44,520 nt of DNA from positions 1 to 44,520 of the forward strand of contig JAUWJD010000032.1 of NCBI GenBank assembly GCA_030607875.1, read 5' to 3'. Both the position numbers and the translations under genes were made by a program. The DNA comes from Chloroflexota bacterium. Lineage in GTDB: Bacteria; Chloroflexota; Anaerolineae; UBA2200. The notes beneath the pieces were generated by a model, which saw only the letters and a program-made list of their open reading frames with translations, was not told the origin of the DNA and made no database searches. Below are positions 16,524 to 25,732 of this stretch, one piece after another (the stretch's first letter is position 1; the number at the start of each line of letters is the position of its first letter).

Positions 16524-16563
16524 GCCGAAGGCGACAGTTCGTCCCGCACCGACGGGATGGCTC
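16524..16563 (+). repeat. 40-nt dispersed repeat, copy 2, in the 240-bp gap before the GT4 gene
   Basis: Matches 13556-13595 at 33 of 40 positions. The hairpin TCCCG-caccga-CGGGA is kept, with T-to-C turning a T-G wobble into C-G. The same gap has a short tandem of TGCTCTGCAT near 16438-16459. No gene is seen from 16403 to 16642. Confidence 0.6.
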
Positions 16564-16642
16564 ACGACGGGGTGGGCGTTTGAGTTTGAGTCTCCAGAGA
16601 ACACGGCCACAAGGGCCCAGACTACGCTGATGCATTGGACAG

Positions 16643-17884
16643 ATGAAAGTTGTGATAGCCGTTTTCGAACAACTGGTGCCCATCTCCGGGGGGGGCACGC
16701 CGCGCACTTGGCACATTGTGCGCTCGCTGGTGCAGCGCGGGCACCAGGTGTACGTCGCCGCTTCCTACGGCGTCCCGGCCGAAGAAGCGCGCCAGGAGCT
16801 CGGCTGCGCCGGCGTGCTGCCACTGCCGCACGTCAGCCGGCTGGACCGCCGCAAGATGCTCAAGTATCTCTTCGTCTATCCCTGGAGCATCCTGCGCCTG
16901 GCGCTGTACGTCTGGCGAGTGAAGCCGGACGTCGTGATATCGCACAACACCGTTGCCGGCTTTGGGGCACTGTTTGGAAGACGCCTATGGCCGAACACCG
17001 TGACGGTGCTAGACCTGACCGACCTGCTGTTCGAGTACCTGGAAAGTTACAAGAGGCGCTGGATCCAGGCCGTGCTGGCCCTTGGGCGTGCCCTGGAACG
17101 CTACACCGTGCGCCATTCGGACCGCATCGTGACCATCAGCAAGGCCATGCGCGACATCCTGGTGCAGGACTACCAGGTACAGGCATCCCAGGTGGACATC
17201 GTGCATGACGGCGTGGACTGCACTGTGTTCAATGTGCAGGACAGCCACACACTGCGCCAGCAGGTCTCGCCGTGGGCGCAGCACATCTGCATCCTGCACG
17301 GAGTGATCGATCCCCAGGACGGCCCCGAGGTGCTGGTGGAAGCAGCACCGCTGGTCCTGGATCGCTTCCCCGAGACCGCTTTCTGGTGGGTCGGAGACGG
17401 CTCGGCCGTGCCGGGGCTGCGCGCCCGGGCTGAGCAACTGGGGCTGAACGATCACTTTTTCTTCTCCGGCTGGGTCACTCAGGCCCAGGTGACCCAATAC
17501 ATCAACGCCAGTGACCTGGGCATCGTCGTGCTGCCCGACATCCTGTCGGCACGGGGGCGCGTGACCTTGAAAGAGTTCGAATACTGGGCCTGCGGCAAGG
17601 CTGCCGTTCTGCCCCGCCTGCCGGCGCTGCAGGAGATCATCCCCGAAGGCGAGGCTTCGCTGTTCTTCAGGCCGAGTGATGCGCAAGACCTGGCGGAGAA
17701 GATCTGCACACTGCTGGCGAGCGACCAACGCCGCAACGAGATGGGCCACAACGGACGGCAGATGGTGATGGAGCGCTTTGAATGGCGCGTGCTGACCGAA
17801 GAACTAGCCCAGCTTTGCGAGCATTATGTCACATCACGGGCCGGCGACGCAGATGCCCATCGCATTTCAGGAGGTACTGGATGA
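16643..17884 (+). CDS. Glycosyltransferase family 4 (GT-B)
   Basis: A 413-residue GT-B transferase. The N-terminal domain opens with VVIAVFEQLVPISGGGTPR, the acceptor-side glycine loop. The C-terminal domain contains VDIVHDGVDCTVFN, FWWVGDGSAVPGLR, FFFSGWV and LKEFEYWACGKAAVLPRLPALQEII, the E-x7-E-type nucleotide-sugar site. It should move a sugar from an NDP donor onto a lipid- or sugar-linked acceptor on the cytoplasmic face. There is no clear ribosome site before the ATG. The stop overlaps the next start as ATGA. Confidence 0.88.
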   Translation: MKVVIAVFEQLVPISGGGTPRTWHIVRSLVQRGHQVYVAASYGVPAEEARQELGCAGVLPLPHVSRLDRRKMLKYLFVYPWSILRLALYVWRVKPDVVISHNTVAGFGALFGRRLWPNTVTVLDLTDLLFEYLESYKRRWIQAVLALGRALERYTVRHSDRIVTISKAMRDILVQDYQVQASQVDIVHDGVDCTVFNVQDSHTLRQQVSPWAQHICILHGVIDPQDGPEVLVEAAPLVLDRFPETAFWWVGDGSAVPGLRARAEQLGLNDHFFFSGWVTQAQVTQYINASDLGIVVLPDILSARGRVTLKEFEYWACGKAAVLPRLPALQEIIPEGEASLFFRPSDAQDLAEKICTLLASDQRRNEMGHNGRQMVMERFEWRVLTEELAQLCEHYVTSRAGDADAHRISGGTG

Positions 17885-19329
17885 GAGTTACCGTTACCAA
17901 CCCGCCCTGGCCGGGCGAAGGCTTTGGCGCGCGCTCCGACGTGCGCTGGCCGCACAAGCGCAGGGACAAGTACATCGAATACCCCATCTACCTGTCCTAC
18001 ACCGTGGCTGTGCTGGAAGAGGCGGGTTTCGAACCGTCGTTCATCGACGCCATCATGGAGGAACTGGACATCCCGGACTTTGCCCAGCGGGTCAAGGAGA
18101 TCAACCCGGCCTTGCTGGTGATGGAATGCTCCACCCCATCCATACACTACGACCTGGAATCGGCAGCCCAGGTCAAGAAGGCGCTGCCTGAGATCAAGAT
18201 CGCCCTGCTTGGCTCGCACTCGACCTTTTTCCACAAAGATATCCTGGAGGAGAACCCGGCGGTGGACGCCATCGTCCGCGGGGAGTATGAGATCACGGCG
18301 CGTGAACTGGCGCGGGCCATCGCCGAGGGCCGCGCCTGGAGCACAGTGGAGGGCCTGTCCTATCGCCACGGGGACGAGATCGTGGCCAACCCGGACCGCT
18401 CGCCGATAGAAGACCTGGACAGCATGCCCTTCCCGGCGCGGCACATCGTGAAGAGCCACGGATATCGCGCGGCCATTTATTCTGGGGACCAATGCACGGC
18501 CATGGTCAGCTCACGCGGCTGTCCCTTCCAGTGCACCTTCTGCGTGTGGCCCAACACCCTCTACGGCCACCGCTTCCGCGCCCGCAGCGCGGAGAACGTG
18601 GTAGACGAAATGGAGGAGGTGGAGAAGAAGTACGGCATCGACGAGATTTACTTCGACGACGATACCTTCACCATCAACCGCAAGCGGGTCATGGAGATCT
18701 GCCGGCTGATCAAGGAGCGCGACCTGCACGTGTCGTGGATCGCTCAGGCCCGCGTGGACACCGTGGACCGCGGAGTGCTGCAGGCGATGAAGGAAGCCGG
18801 CTGCCACTACCTTCTGTTCGGCATCGAGTCCGGCTCGCCAGAGATGCTGGCCACGATGAAGAAGAACATCACCCTGGACAAGGCGCGCGAAGCGATCCGC
18901 CTGTGCAACGAGTTGGGCATCAAGAGCCAGGCCTTCTTTCTCTTCGGCATCCCAGGGGAGACGCCGGAGACGATCCAGCTGAGCATAAACTTTGCCAAAG
19001 AACTGGACGCTTCAACGGTCCAGTTTGCGGTAGCCATCCCGCAGCCGGGCAGCCCGCTCTACGAAGAATGCACCCAAAACGGTTGGCTGATCTACAACGA
19101 CTGGGAGGATTTTGCCTCCGGCAATGCCATGATCGAAACACCACAGTTGTCGCGAGCCGAAACGGAGCAGGCAAGGATACGTGCCTACCGGGAGTACTAC
19201 TTCCGCCCACAGTTCATCCTGCGCGAGGCGGTGCGCATCCGCCACCCGCGTGACGTCAAACGGCTGCTGCGCGGCGCCCGGTCAGTGCTGGCCCGTCTCA
19301 ACTTCTTCGAGTCGTCACGGAGCTCATGA
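17881..19329 (+). CDS. B12-binding-domain radical SAM enzyme
   Basis: A 482-residue enzyme. AGGAGGT lies before the ATG at 17881, which overlaps the upstream stop as ATGA. Residues 1-165 form a Rossmann-like cobalamin-binding domain (TVAVLEEAGFEPSFIDA, LLGSHSTF). The radical SAM barrel has C214, C218 and C221 in the CxxxCxxC motif RGCPFQCTFC. Then come IYFDDDTFTINR, GIESGSPEMLATMKK and FFLFGIPGETPETI, typical of the BchE/MiaB-like B12 class. Such enzymes methylate unreactive carbons or rearrange ring systems. In a glycan cluster it may methylate a sugar or modify a lipid carrier (inference). Confidence 0.9.
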   Translation: MRVTVTNPPWPGEGFGARSDVRWPHKRRDKYIEYPIYLSYTVAVLEEAGFEPSFIDAIMEELDIPDFAQRVKEINPALLVMECSTPSIHYDLESAAQVKKALPEIKIALLGSHSTFFHKDILEENPAVDAIVRGEYEITARELARAIAEGRAWSTVEGLSYRHGDEIVANPDRSPIEDLDSMPFPARHIVKSHGYRAAIYSGDQCTAMVSSRGCPFQCTFCVWPNTLYGHRFRARSAENVVDEMEEVEKKYGIDEIYFDDDTFTINRKRVMEICRLIKERDLHVSWIAQARVDTVDRGVLQAMKEAGCHYLLFGIESGSPEMLATMKKNITLDKAREAIRLCNELGIKSQAFFLFGIPGETPETIQLSINFAKELDASTVQFAVAIPQPGSPLYEECTQNGWLIYNDWEDFASGNAMIETPQLSRAETEQARIRAYREYYFRPQFILREAVRIRHPRDVKRLLRGARSVLARLNFFESSRSS

Positions 19330-20498
19330 GGATCCTGCTGCTGACTTCCTTCGATCTTTTCCCGCCAGTGCACGGAGGAAGCAGTATCGCTTACAACTTT
19401 ATGAAGCACGCTGCCACACGGCACGAGGTGAGCGCGTTGATCTCGCACCTCTACTCCCTCAAAGGGAAAGCGGACCTGCCAGGCGACAACGTGCACGTCC
19501 AGTACTACCGGCCTTCCATTTTCGACCACCTGAGAGTGCTCTCGTTTCTCGTGAACCCGCACTATTACTGCGCAGCGGAGCGCCTGTTCCAGGAGAGCCA
19601 ACCCGACGTGATCCAGTGCGAGACGCTGTGGCCGGTGATGGCGGGATGGTATCTACGACGCAAGCACCACGTGCCACTGGTCTGTGTGGAATACAACGTC
19701 GAAGCGACCAAGTTCGCCGATCTGGGACGGCCCTGGCCCATCGTCGCCGTGGTACGCGCGGTGGAGCGCTTTGCCTGCCAACACGCCGACAGCGTGATTA
19801 CCGTCAGTGAGAGCGATCGGGAGCAGCTCATCGAGCAGTACGGGGCACAAGCAGGGCGCGTGCGGACCATCCAGCCCAGCCCAGACCTGTCCGACTTTCG
19901 CTTCGATGCTCAGAGCCGTGCCGCAGTCCGTGAGCGCTACGGGCTGTCTGAGGATCAGCCCATGCTGACCTTTGTGGGCAACCTGAAGTACGAGCCCAAC
20001 CAGCGGGCGGTCCGTCGCATCGCCGAGTACGTCTATCCTGCGGTGATGGAGCAGCGTCCCGATACTCGGTTCGTGATCATCGGACAGGGAGCCGAGCTGT
20101 TGGCCGAGTGTCGTCGCGAGAACATCACCCTCACCGGCTATCTGAGCCGCGAGGACCTGGTGGCCCACCTGTGCGCTACCGACGTCTTCCTGGTGCCGGT
20201 CGAAACCGGCTCTGGCATCCGCATCAAGATACCCGAGGCGACGGCATGTGGCCGAGCGGTGGTAGCTACACAGCAGGCAGCCAAGGGCCTGGAGGTGTTC
20301 CAGGAAGGCGAAATCGTGCGCGTGGAGGGAGTCGGCCCGCAGTTTGTGACCGCCGTGCTGCGCCTGATTCAAGATCCAGCACTGCGCAGCGCCATCGGCG
20401 CACGGGCGCAAGCGCGCACCCAAGAACAATTCGGATGGGAAAAGACCCTGGCAGCGTACGAAGAAGTCTATGCCAGGATTGGGGCGCTTAGCCCGTGA
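19326..20498 (+). CDS. Glycosyltransferase family 4 (GT-B)
   Basis: A 390-residue GT-B enzyme with an N-terminal LLTSFDLFPPVHGGSSIAY loop, VEYNVEATKF, ADSVITVSESDREQL and a C-terminal LTFVGNLKYEPN, FVIIGQGAE, and PVETGSGIRIKIPEATACGRAVVAT. The last is the donor site of PelF/WsaF-like GT4s. It is coupled to the radical SAM gene by an ATGA overlap, with GGAG just upstream. It presumably adds a second sugar in the same pathway. Confidence 0.9.
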   Translation: MRILLLTSFDLFPPVHGGSSIAYNFMKHAATRHEVSALISHLYSLKGKADLPGDNVHVQYYRPSIFDHLRVLSFLVNPHYYCAAERLFQESQPDVIQCETLWPVMAGWYLRRKHHVPLVCVEYNVEATKFADLGRPWPIVAVVRAVERFACQHADSVITVSESDREQLIEQYGAQAGRVRTIQPSPDLSDFRFDAQSRAAVRERYGLSEDQPMLTFVGNLKYEPNQRAVRRIAEYVYPAVMEQRPDTRFVIIGQGAELLAECRRENITLTGYLSREDLVAHLCATDVFLVPVETGSGIRIKIPEATACGRAVVATQQAAKGLEVFQEGEIVRVEGVGPQFVTAVLRLIQDPALRSAIGARAQARTQEQFGWEKTLAAYEEVYARIGALSP

Positions 20499-20505
20499 GC
20501 TGGCA

Positions 20506-20557
20506 GTGACGCTTTCAGTCGTACATGCACCCGTAGTGACGACTTCAGTCGTTTTTC
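20506..20557 (+). repeat. Paired 17-nt repeats; the second forms a small terminator-like hairpin
   Basis: GTGACGCTTTCAGTCGT (20506-20522) and GTGACGACTTCAGTCGT (20536-20552) are 30 bp apart and match at 15 of 17. The second gives the hairpin ACGAC-TTCA-GTCGT followed by TTTTT, so it may act as a weak intrinsic terminator inside the cluster; it also resembles a REP-type unit. Confidence 0.55.
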
Positions 20558-20597
20558 TGGACGACCATACGAGATCACAAGGACGTCGCAGGCAGTC

Positions 20598-21689
20598 ATG
20601 ACTCAATCGCTAGTCGCTGCGCAGAACGCGCCATTGATCCTGCGCGGCATATACGAATATCATATCGCCAGCCACTTCGGCCCCTTGAGGCCGCGGGAGT
20701 GGCTGTTTCCGCTCACCTATCGCTGCGACGCGCGCTGCATCATGTGTAACATCTGGCAGGGCAGCAAGACGGGCGAGCTGAGCCTGGACGAATGGCGCGA
20801 CGTACTCAATGACCCGCTGTTTGCTGGCATCGAGAGCGTGAGCCTCACCGGCGGCGAGCCCACCCTGCACCCCGAGCTGCTCCAACTGATGGAACTGCTG
20901 ATGGACAAGTTGCCGGGTTTGCAGCGGCTTACGCTCACCACCAACGGCCTGGGCACCAAGCGCGTTGTAGAGCAATGCGCAAAACTCCTGGACCTGTGCA
21001 CTGCTCGCGGCATCCGTTTGTTCGCCGCCATATCATTGGATGGCCTTGGAACACTGCACGATGAGATGCGCAACATCCCAGGCGCTTTTGACAAAGTTCA
21101 GCAGACCTTGGAGGAACTGCAACGCCTGCAAGCGCGCGGACTACGCAGGGGGATCAGTTGCCTGCTTACCAACCGCAACTTGCATGACGCTGAGAACGTC
21201 CGCCAATGGAGCGCCGAACGGGGGCTGGGAGTGTACTACATGATCGCCGAGTTCACGGAAAGCTACTACGCCAACATTGATCGTGCAGATGACCTGGCGT
21301 TCACAGGGCAACAGCGCGAGGACTTGGCGGCCTTCCTGCAGAAGCTGGCGGCGCAAAAGTCGCTGCTCAACCCTGTAGCCTACTGGTACGCGGACCTGGC
21401 GCGCATGATCGAACGAGAAACGCCGCGTGCCACGCCATGCATATTCCAGAAAGATGCCTTTATGTTGGATGCCCGTGGCGATTTCCAATGGTGCATGCAC
21501 AGCCGTGTCCTGGGCAATGTGCGCCAGAGGAGCGCAACGAGAATCTACTACGCACCGGAAAGCCTGGCCCACCGCCGGGAACTCTGGGCCCAGAGCTGTC
21601 GCCAATGCACCATTGGCTGTTCCATCACGCTGGCCCTGGCCAAAGATGCCTTCAAGTATGTCCGCTTCTTGCTAGGGGGACAGCCGTGA
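20598..21689 (+). CDS. Radical SAM enzyme with SPASM-like C-terminus
   Basis: A 363-residue protein. The CxxxCxxC motif is C43, C47, C50 (YRCDARCIMCNIW). The block SVSLTGGEPTLHPELL and AISLDG complete the SAM barrel. The C-terminus has several cysteines (CIFQ, WCMHS, CRQCTIGC), as in SPASM/Twitch auxiliary Fe-S binding domains. The pattern resembles the PqqE/MoaA-like class acting on peptides or sugars. Its place between a GT4 and an acyltransferase suggests a role in modifying the glycan or its carrier; a substrate cannot be read. The stop overlaps the next start as GTGA. Confidence 0.85.
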   Translation: MTQSLVAAQNAPLILRGIYEYHIASHFGPLRPREWLFPLTYRCDARCIMCNIWQGSKTGELSLDEWRDVLNDPLFAGIESVSLTGGEPTLHPELLQLMELLMDKLPGLQRLTLTTNGLGTKRVVEQCAKLLDLCTARGIRLFAAISLDGLGTLHDEMRNIPGAFDKVQQTLEELQRLQARGLRRGISCLLTNRNLHDAENVRQWSAERGLGVYYMIAEFTESYYANIDRADDLAFTGQQREDLAAFLQKLAAQKSLLNPVAYWYADLARMIERETPRATPCIFQKDAFMLDARGDFQWCMHSRVLGNVRQRSATRIYYAPESLAHRRELWAQSCRQCTIGCSITLALAKDAFKYVRFLLGGQP

Positions 21690-22477
21690 GCCAGGATTGG
21701 GCAGGGATCGATAAGGAAACATGGCGCGAGGGGGCAATGAGCTCAACCATGGAGGGGCGCACTATACCCAGGGGCGGCCTGCGGGCTAACTTCTGGAATT
21801 ATGTGCAGCGTGCGACCGGCGAGCGTTCCTTGGGCCGCTTTGTGTGGCAGGGCGCGATACTCACGCTGATGTACCGCCTGCCGACCATCTGGGCCACGGT
21901 GCTGCGGGGCATCGTCTACCGCGCTGTGCTGGGAAGCATCGGCTCGTCCTGCCTGATCGAAGAGGACGTGCGCTTCCAAGTTCCACAGCACATCTTTCTC
22001 GGAAGTCGCGTCTTTATCGGGCAGTACAGCTACCTGGACGGCCAGACCAGCTTCCTGCGACTGGGCAATGACGTGCACCTGGCGCGCTTCTGCACGCTGA
22101 GGGCGGGGGAGCGCGGCATCACGGTACACGATGGCGCAGGCATCAACACGCGCAGCTTCGTAGACGGCAACGGCGGCGTGGAGATCGGGCCCAACTGCTT
22201 GCTCTCGCCGGGGGTGCAGGTGCTCAGCGGCAACCACGTTTTCGACGACCCCGACGTGCCCATCCGCCTCCAGGGCACCGCCTATGGCAAGGTCACCATC
22301 GGCGAGGACTGCTGGCTGGGCACCAACGTGATTATCTTGCCCGGAGTGACCGTCGGGCGGCGTGCCGTCGTGGGCGCTGGGGCGGTAGTAACCAAGGACA
22401 TCCCAGAGTTCAGCATTGCTCTGGGCGTGCCGGCCAAGGTGGTCGGACACCGTGGCGCACGGGGGCGGAGCGTCTGA
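21686..22477 (+). CDS. Left-handed beta-helix (hexapeptide-repeat) acyltransferase
   Basis: A 263-residue protein by my start, GTG at 21686, which overlaps the preceding TGA and has AGGGGGA upstream; an ATG at 21737 is an alternative. A hydrophobic segment at 50-75 (QGAILTLMYRLPTIWATVL) may be a membrane helix. Then hexapeptide turns run from about 95 to the end: IFLGSRVFIG, VHLARFCTLRA, VEIGPNCLLSPGVQVLSG, VTIGEDCWLGTNVIILPGVTVGRRAVVGAGAVVTKDIPE. The His in SGNHVFDD is the usual catalytic base. It likely puts acetyl or another acyl group on a sugar, as with WbbJ/MaaA-like enzymes. Confidence 0.85.
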   Translation: MSQDWAGIDKETWREGAMSSTMEGRTIPRGGLRANFWNYVQRATGERSLGRFVWQGAILTLMYRLPTIWATVLRGIVYRAVLGSIGSSCLIEEDVRFQVPQHIFLGSRVFIGQYSYLDGQTSFLRLGNDVHLARFCTLRAGERGITVHDGAGINTRSFVDGNGGVEIGPNCLLSPGVQVLSGNHVFDDPDVPIRLQGTAYGKVTIGEDCWLGTNVIILPGVTVGRRAVVGAGAVVTKDIPEFSIALGVPAKVVGHRGARGRSV

Positions 22478-22478
22478 G

Positions 22479-24002
22479 TTGAGCGAGACCTACGACGTGA
22501 ATGTAGCAAAACCGGCAAACCAACTGGCCCTGGGCACTGCTTTCGTCCTCGCCGGTCAGGTGGTGTTTGTGCTCTGTGGGTACGTCTTGCACTTTTTTCT
22601 GAGCCGCGCCGTTGACCCAGTGGCCTACGGCAACTATGGGCTGATCATCAACGTGTTGATCTGGACGGAGTACGCCCTCAACAACGGTATGCCCTGGGCA
22701 GTGCGCAAACTGCTGCCGACCTATCCCCGAGTCGCCAGCGGCATTCTGCGCACTGGCCTAAAGTGGCAAATGGTCATCGGGTGGGTGCTCTACGCGGCAA
22801 CCATGCGCCTGGCACCCTGGTTTGCCGGCGTCATCGGCGACAGCAGCCTGACCTTTCACCTGCGCCTGGCGCTCACCGACATCCTGTTGATGGCGCTGTA
22901 CACGTTCTACCGCGGTGCACTCAACGGCTTGCGGTTGTTCGCGGCGCAAGGGGCATCGCTGGTGGCATACGCTTTGGGCAAACTGGGGTCCAGCCTGCTG
23001 TTGGTGGGCTTGGGCTACTCGCTGAGCGGGGCGCTCGTTGGCAACGTTCTGGGAAGCCTGGTGGGATGGCTGGCTGCGCTGGCGCTGTTGCGACGCGGGA
23101 CTCGAGCCATGCCCGGCAACGCTGCCGCAACAACTGCATACCCGGATGAACAGTGCAGCGGGCGGGAGATGCTGGCTTTCGCCCTGCCTATGGTGTGGTT
23201 CACACTCGCGGGCACATCTCTGCTCAACGTGGGCCTGGTTGGCGTGAAAGCGGTAGTGACGGATGGCTCGCAGGTTGGCTACTACAGCGCTGCCAACTAC
23301 CTGGCTTCGGCCCCAACCATGATGCTGGTTGTGTTCTCGGTGACACTCTTCCCGCACCTGGTGGCCTCCATCGCCAGCGGGGATGTGCCCCTGACGCGGA
23401 CATATATCCGCTCCACCCTGCGCTCTCTGGCTCTGGTGTTGATCCCCGGCATCGCCCTGGTGTGGGGCACTTCACCACAACTCATGTCACTCATCTACCC
23501 GAGCGACTATGCCACAGCAGCCCCCGTGTTGAACCTGCTGATCATCATGACCGGCCTCTACAGCCTGTACATGATCTTTGCCAATGCCATCCTCGCTGAA
23601 GGCAGGGTATTCCTGGCGCTGAGCATCCCTTGCGCTGTGGTGCCGGTGAGCCTGTTCTCCACGTGGTACCTGACGGAGCACTTTGGCCCGTCAGGCGCCG
23701 CCATGGCTGCGGTATTGAGCACTGGACTGGCGGCGTTGGCCAGTGCCCTGTACGTACTGCGGCGCTTTGCTGTGCGCCTGGACTGGATTTCCGTGGCCCG
23801 CATCAGCATCGCCTCGTTGGGCATCTATGCACTGACGCGGCTTTACGCGGCCCGTGGAGCGCTGCTCGTACCTTACTACCTCATCCTCGGCGCTGTGTAC
23901 CTGGCTTTGCTGATGGGGATGAGAGAAATAACCTGGCAGGACGTGAGGCAATGGCGAGCAGACCTGTCAGGCGCAATCGCCAAATGGGGGGTAAAAGCAT
24001 GA
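22479..24002 (+). CDS. Wzx-like polysaccharide flippase (MATE/MVF superfamily)
   Basis: About 507 residues with some 12-14 hydrophobic segments. The first hydrophobic segment is LGTAFVLAGQVVFVLCGYVLHFFLSR, and VAYGNYGLI is the classic post-helix motif of oligosaccharide flippases. A late MIFANAILAEGR and PAAPVLNLLIIM-like segment support the family. It should flip a lipid-linked glycan across the inner membrane. The start is uncertain: ATG at 22416 overlaps the acyltransferase by 62 bp, while TTG at 22479 begins 1 nt after its stop with GGAG upstream. I prefer the latter. The stop overlaps a mini-ORF as ATGA. Confidence 0.85.
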   Translation: MSETYDVNVAKPANQLALGTAFVLAGQVVFVLCGYVLHFFLSRAVDPVAYGNYGLIINVLIWTEYALNNGMPWAVRKLLPTYPRVASGILRTGLKWQMVIGWVLYAATMRLAPWFAGVIGDSSLTFHLRLALTDILLMALYTFYRGALNGLRLFAAQGASLVAYALGKLGSSLLLVGLGYSLSGALVGNVLGSLVGWLAALALLRRGTRAMPGNAAATTAYPDEQCSGREMLAFALPMVWFTLAGTSLLNVGLVGVKAVVTDGSQVGYYSAANYLASAPTMMLVVFSVTLFPHLVASIASGDVPLTRTYIRSTLRSLALVLIPGIALVWGTSPQLMSLIYPSDYATAAPVLNLLIIMTGLYSLYMIFANAILAEGRVFLALSIPCAVVPVSLFSTWYLTEHFGPSGAAMAAVLSTGLAALASALYVLRRFAVRLDWISVARISIASLGIYALTRLYAARGALLVPYYLILGAVYLALLMGMREITWQDVRQWRADLSGAIAKWGVKA

Positions 24003-24067
24003 GCAAAAGCCGCACCCACCCACCTGGCTCGGCCATCCCCCAGCGAGCACTGTGGAGGCATTCATGA
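23999..24067 (+). CDS. 22-codon bridging mini-ORF (possible coupling peptide)
   Basis: Starts with an ATG overlapping the flippase stop (ATGA) and ends in a TGA overlapping the ATG of the AlkP gene. The peptide is basic and Pro/Arg rich (MSKSRTHPPGSAIPQRALW plus 3). It may have no product role, but it would carry ribosomes from the flippase to the next start. GGAGG inside it serves the AlkP gene. Confidence 0.4.
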   Translation: MSKSRTHPPGSAIPQRALWRHS

Positions 24068-25719
24068 GCAAAGTCATCGTCCTGGGCATAGACGGCGCGA
24101 CCCTGGACCTGCTGCTGCCCTGGGTCGAGCAGGGCAAGTTACCCAATCTGGGCCGCGTGTTGCACGAAGGAACCCATGGGGTCCTGCGCTCGACGATTCC
24201 TCCGTACAGCGCGCAGGCCTGGGTGTCGATGATGACGGGCAGGAATCCGGCCAAACACGGCGTGCTGGACTTTTTCGAGCAGGGAAGCGGTCCCACACAG
24301 CATGCCTTCATCAGCTCCACCTTGATCAGCGGTGAAGCCATCTGGGACACGCTGGGCCGGCACGGGAAACGAGTGGGCATGGTCAACGTGCCGCTCACCT
24401 ATCCCCCCATGCCTGTCAATGGCTACATGGTGTCCGGCTTCATGACGCCCAAGGGCCGGGAGGACTATACCTACCCCGCAGGACTGCGCGACGAAATCCT
24501 GAGCGTGACCGGGCAGTACGATCCTGATCCGTGGGACTTGATGACCGCTCAAGACCTGGACAGTTTCCAGCGCTGGATGGACATCGCGGAGCAGGCCGCC
24601 ACCTACCTGCACGACCAGCACCCTGTAGACGTTTATGTAAATGTGATCCAGGCCCTCGATCAGCTCCAGCATAGCTTTTGGGACCTGCTGATTGATCCAG
24701 CGGCGCGGCAGACTCCGCAGGGAAGCAAGGTCTGGCCGAGCATCGAAGCCTGCTACGCTAGGATGGACAAAGCCATCGGCCTCCGCCTGGGATGGCTGGA
24801 CGACGACACGACCCTGTTCCTGGCCAGCGATCACGGCTTTCAAGCGGTAAACACCTGGTTTTACGTCAACCGTTGGCTGGCTGAACAGGGATTCTTGAAA
24901 CTCGCCGAGGCCGAGATCGGTTTGCGCAGGTCGGTACTGACAAAGATGGGATGGAGCCGCGAGAACCTGAAGAGGCTCGTGCGGCGGCTGGATCCTCTGG
25001 GCCTGCGCCGCCTGCTGGGGCGCTTTACCCGGGCGAGCATTGCCGATAGGCTGGACGATGTCCTGGCCTTGCCCATCGATTGGTCACAGACAGTGGCCTA
25101 TTCCGGGAGCCGCACCAGCGAGGGCATCTACATCAACCTGAAGGGCAGGGAAGCACAGGGCATCGTCGCACCTGGGGAAGAGTACGAAGAGGTGCGCACG
25201 CGCATCGTGAGCGCACTGGCCTCCTTGGTCAATCCGGACACCGGGCAGCCGGCAGTGAGTGGCGTGTACCGCAGGGAAGAGCTCTACAGCGGCGAATACC
25301 TGCCCCGCATGCCCGACATCTTCTTTGCACTGGATGACAAGCCCTATCTGGTGAGCGAAAGCACGGCGGCCAAGAGGGTATTCTCGCCAATTGGCGGAGG
25401 GGATATCAGCGGCCGGCACCATTCGCGAGGCATTTTTGCAGCGATTGGCCCACACGTCAGAGGCGGTCTGGCGCTGGAGGCCAACATTGTGGACGTCGCG
25501 CCAACCATTTTGTATGCCATGGGCCTGCCCATACCGGAAGACATGGACGGGCGAGTGTTGGAGGAAGCGTTCACTGCCCGGTACTGCCAGGCACACCCGG
25601 TCCGATACGAGAAAGCCAGCGCTGCCGGCCCAAGAGATAGGGGCGAGGCCGCAGCGTACACGGCGGAAGAGGAAGAGGCCATGCTGCGCCGCTTGCGAGA
25701 CTTGGGCTACTTGAGCTGA
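24064..25719 (+). CDS. AlkP-superfamily phosphohydrolase/phosphotransferase (COG3379-like)
   Basis: A 551-residue metal-dependent enzyme of the alkaline phosphatase/phosphodiesterase clan. VIVLGIDGATLD supplies the first metal Asp (D10). STIPPYSAQAWVSMMTGRN holds the expected Ser nucleophile, NPAKHGV follows, DQLQH (D199, H203) and SDHGF (D256, H257) are metal ligands, and HHSRGIFAAIGP holds the last His. The end carries VDVAPTILYAMGLPIPEDMDG. No signal peptide is seen, so it is likely cytoplasmic. Relatives hydrolyse or transfer phosphate, sulfate or phosphoester groups. A similar domain is fused to ATP sulfurylase 1 kb downstream. GGAGG lies 6 nt before the ATG. Confidence 0.85.
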   Translation: MSKVIVLGIDGATLDLLLPWVEQGKLPNLGRVLHEGTHGVLRSTIPPYSAQAWVSMMTGRNPAKHGVLDFFEQGSGPTQHAFISSTLISGEAIWDTLGRHGKRVGMVNVPLTYPPMPVNGYMVSGFMTPKGREDYTYPAGLRDEILSVTGQYDPDPWDLMTAQDLDSFQRWMDIAEQAATYLHDQHPVDVYVNVIQALDQLQHSFWDLLIDPAARQTPQGSKVWPSIEACYARMDKAIGLRLGWLDDDTTLFLASDHGFQAVNTWFYVNRWLAEQGFLKLAEAEIGLRRSVLTKMGWSRENLKRLVRRLDPLGLRRLLGRFTRASIADRLDDVLALPIDWSQTVAYSGSRTSEGIYINLKGREAQGIVAPGEEYEEVRTRIVSALASLVNPDTGQPAVSGVYRREELYSGEYLPRMPDIFFALDDKPYLVSESTAAKRVFSPIGGGDISGRHHSRGIFAAIGPHVRGGLALEANIVDVAPTILYAMGLPIPEDMDGRVLEEAFTARYCQAHPVRYEKASAAGPRDRGEAAAYTAEEEEAMLRRLRDLGYLS

Positions 25720-25732
25720 GCAGTACACGAAT

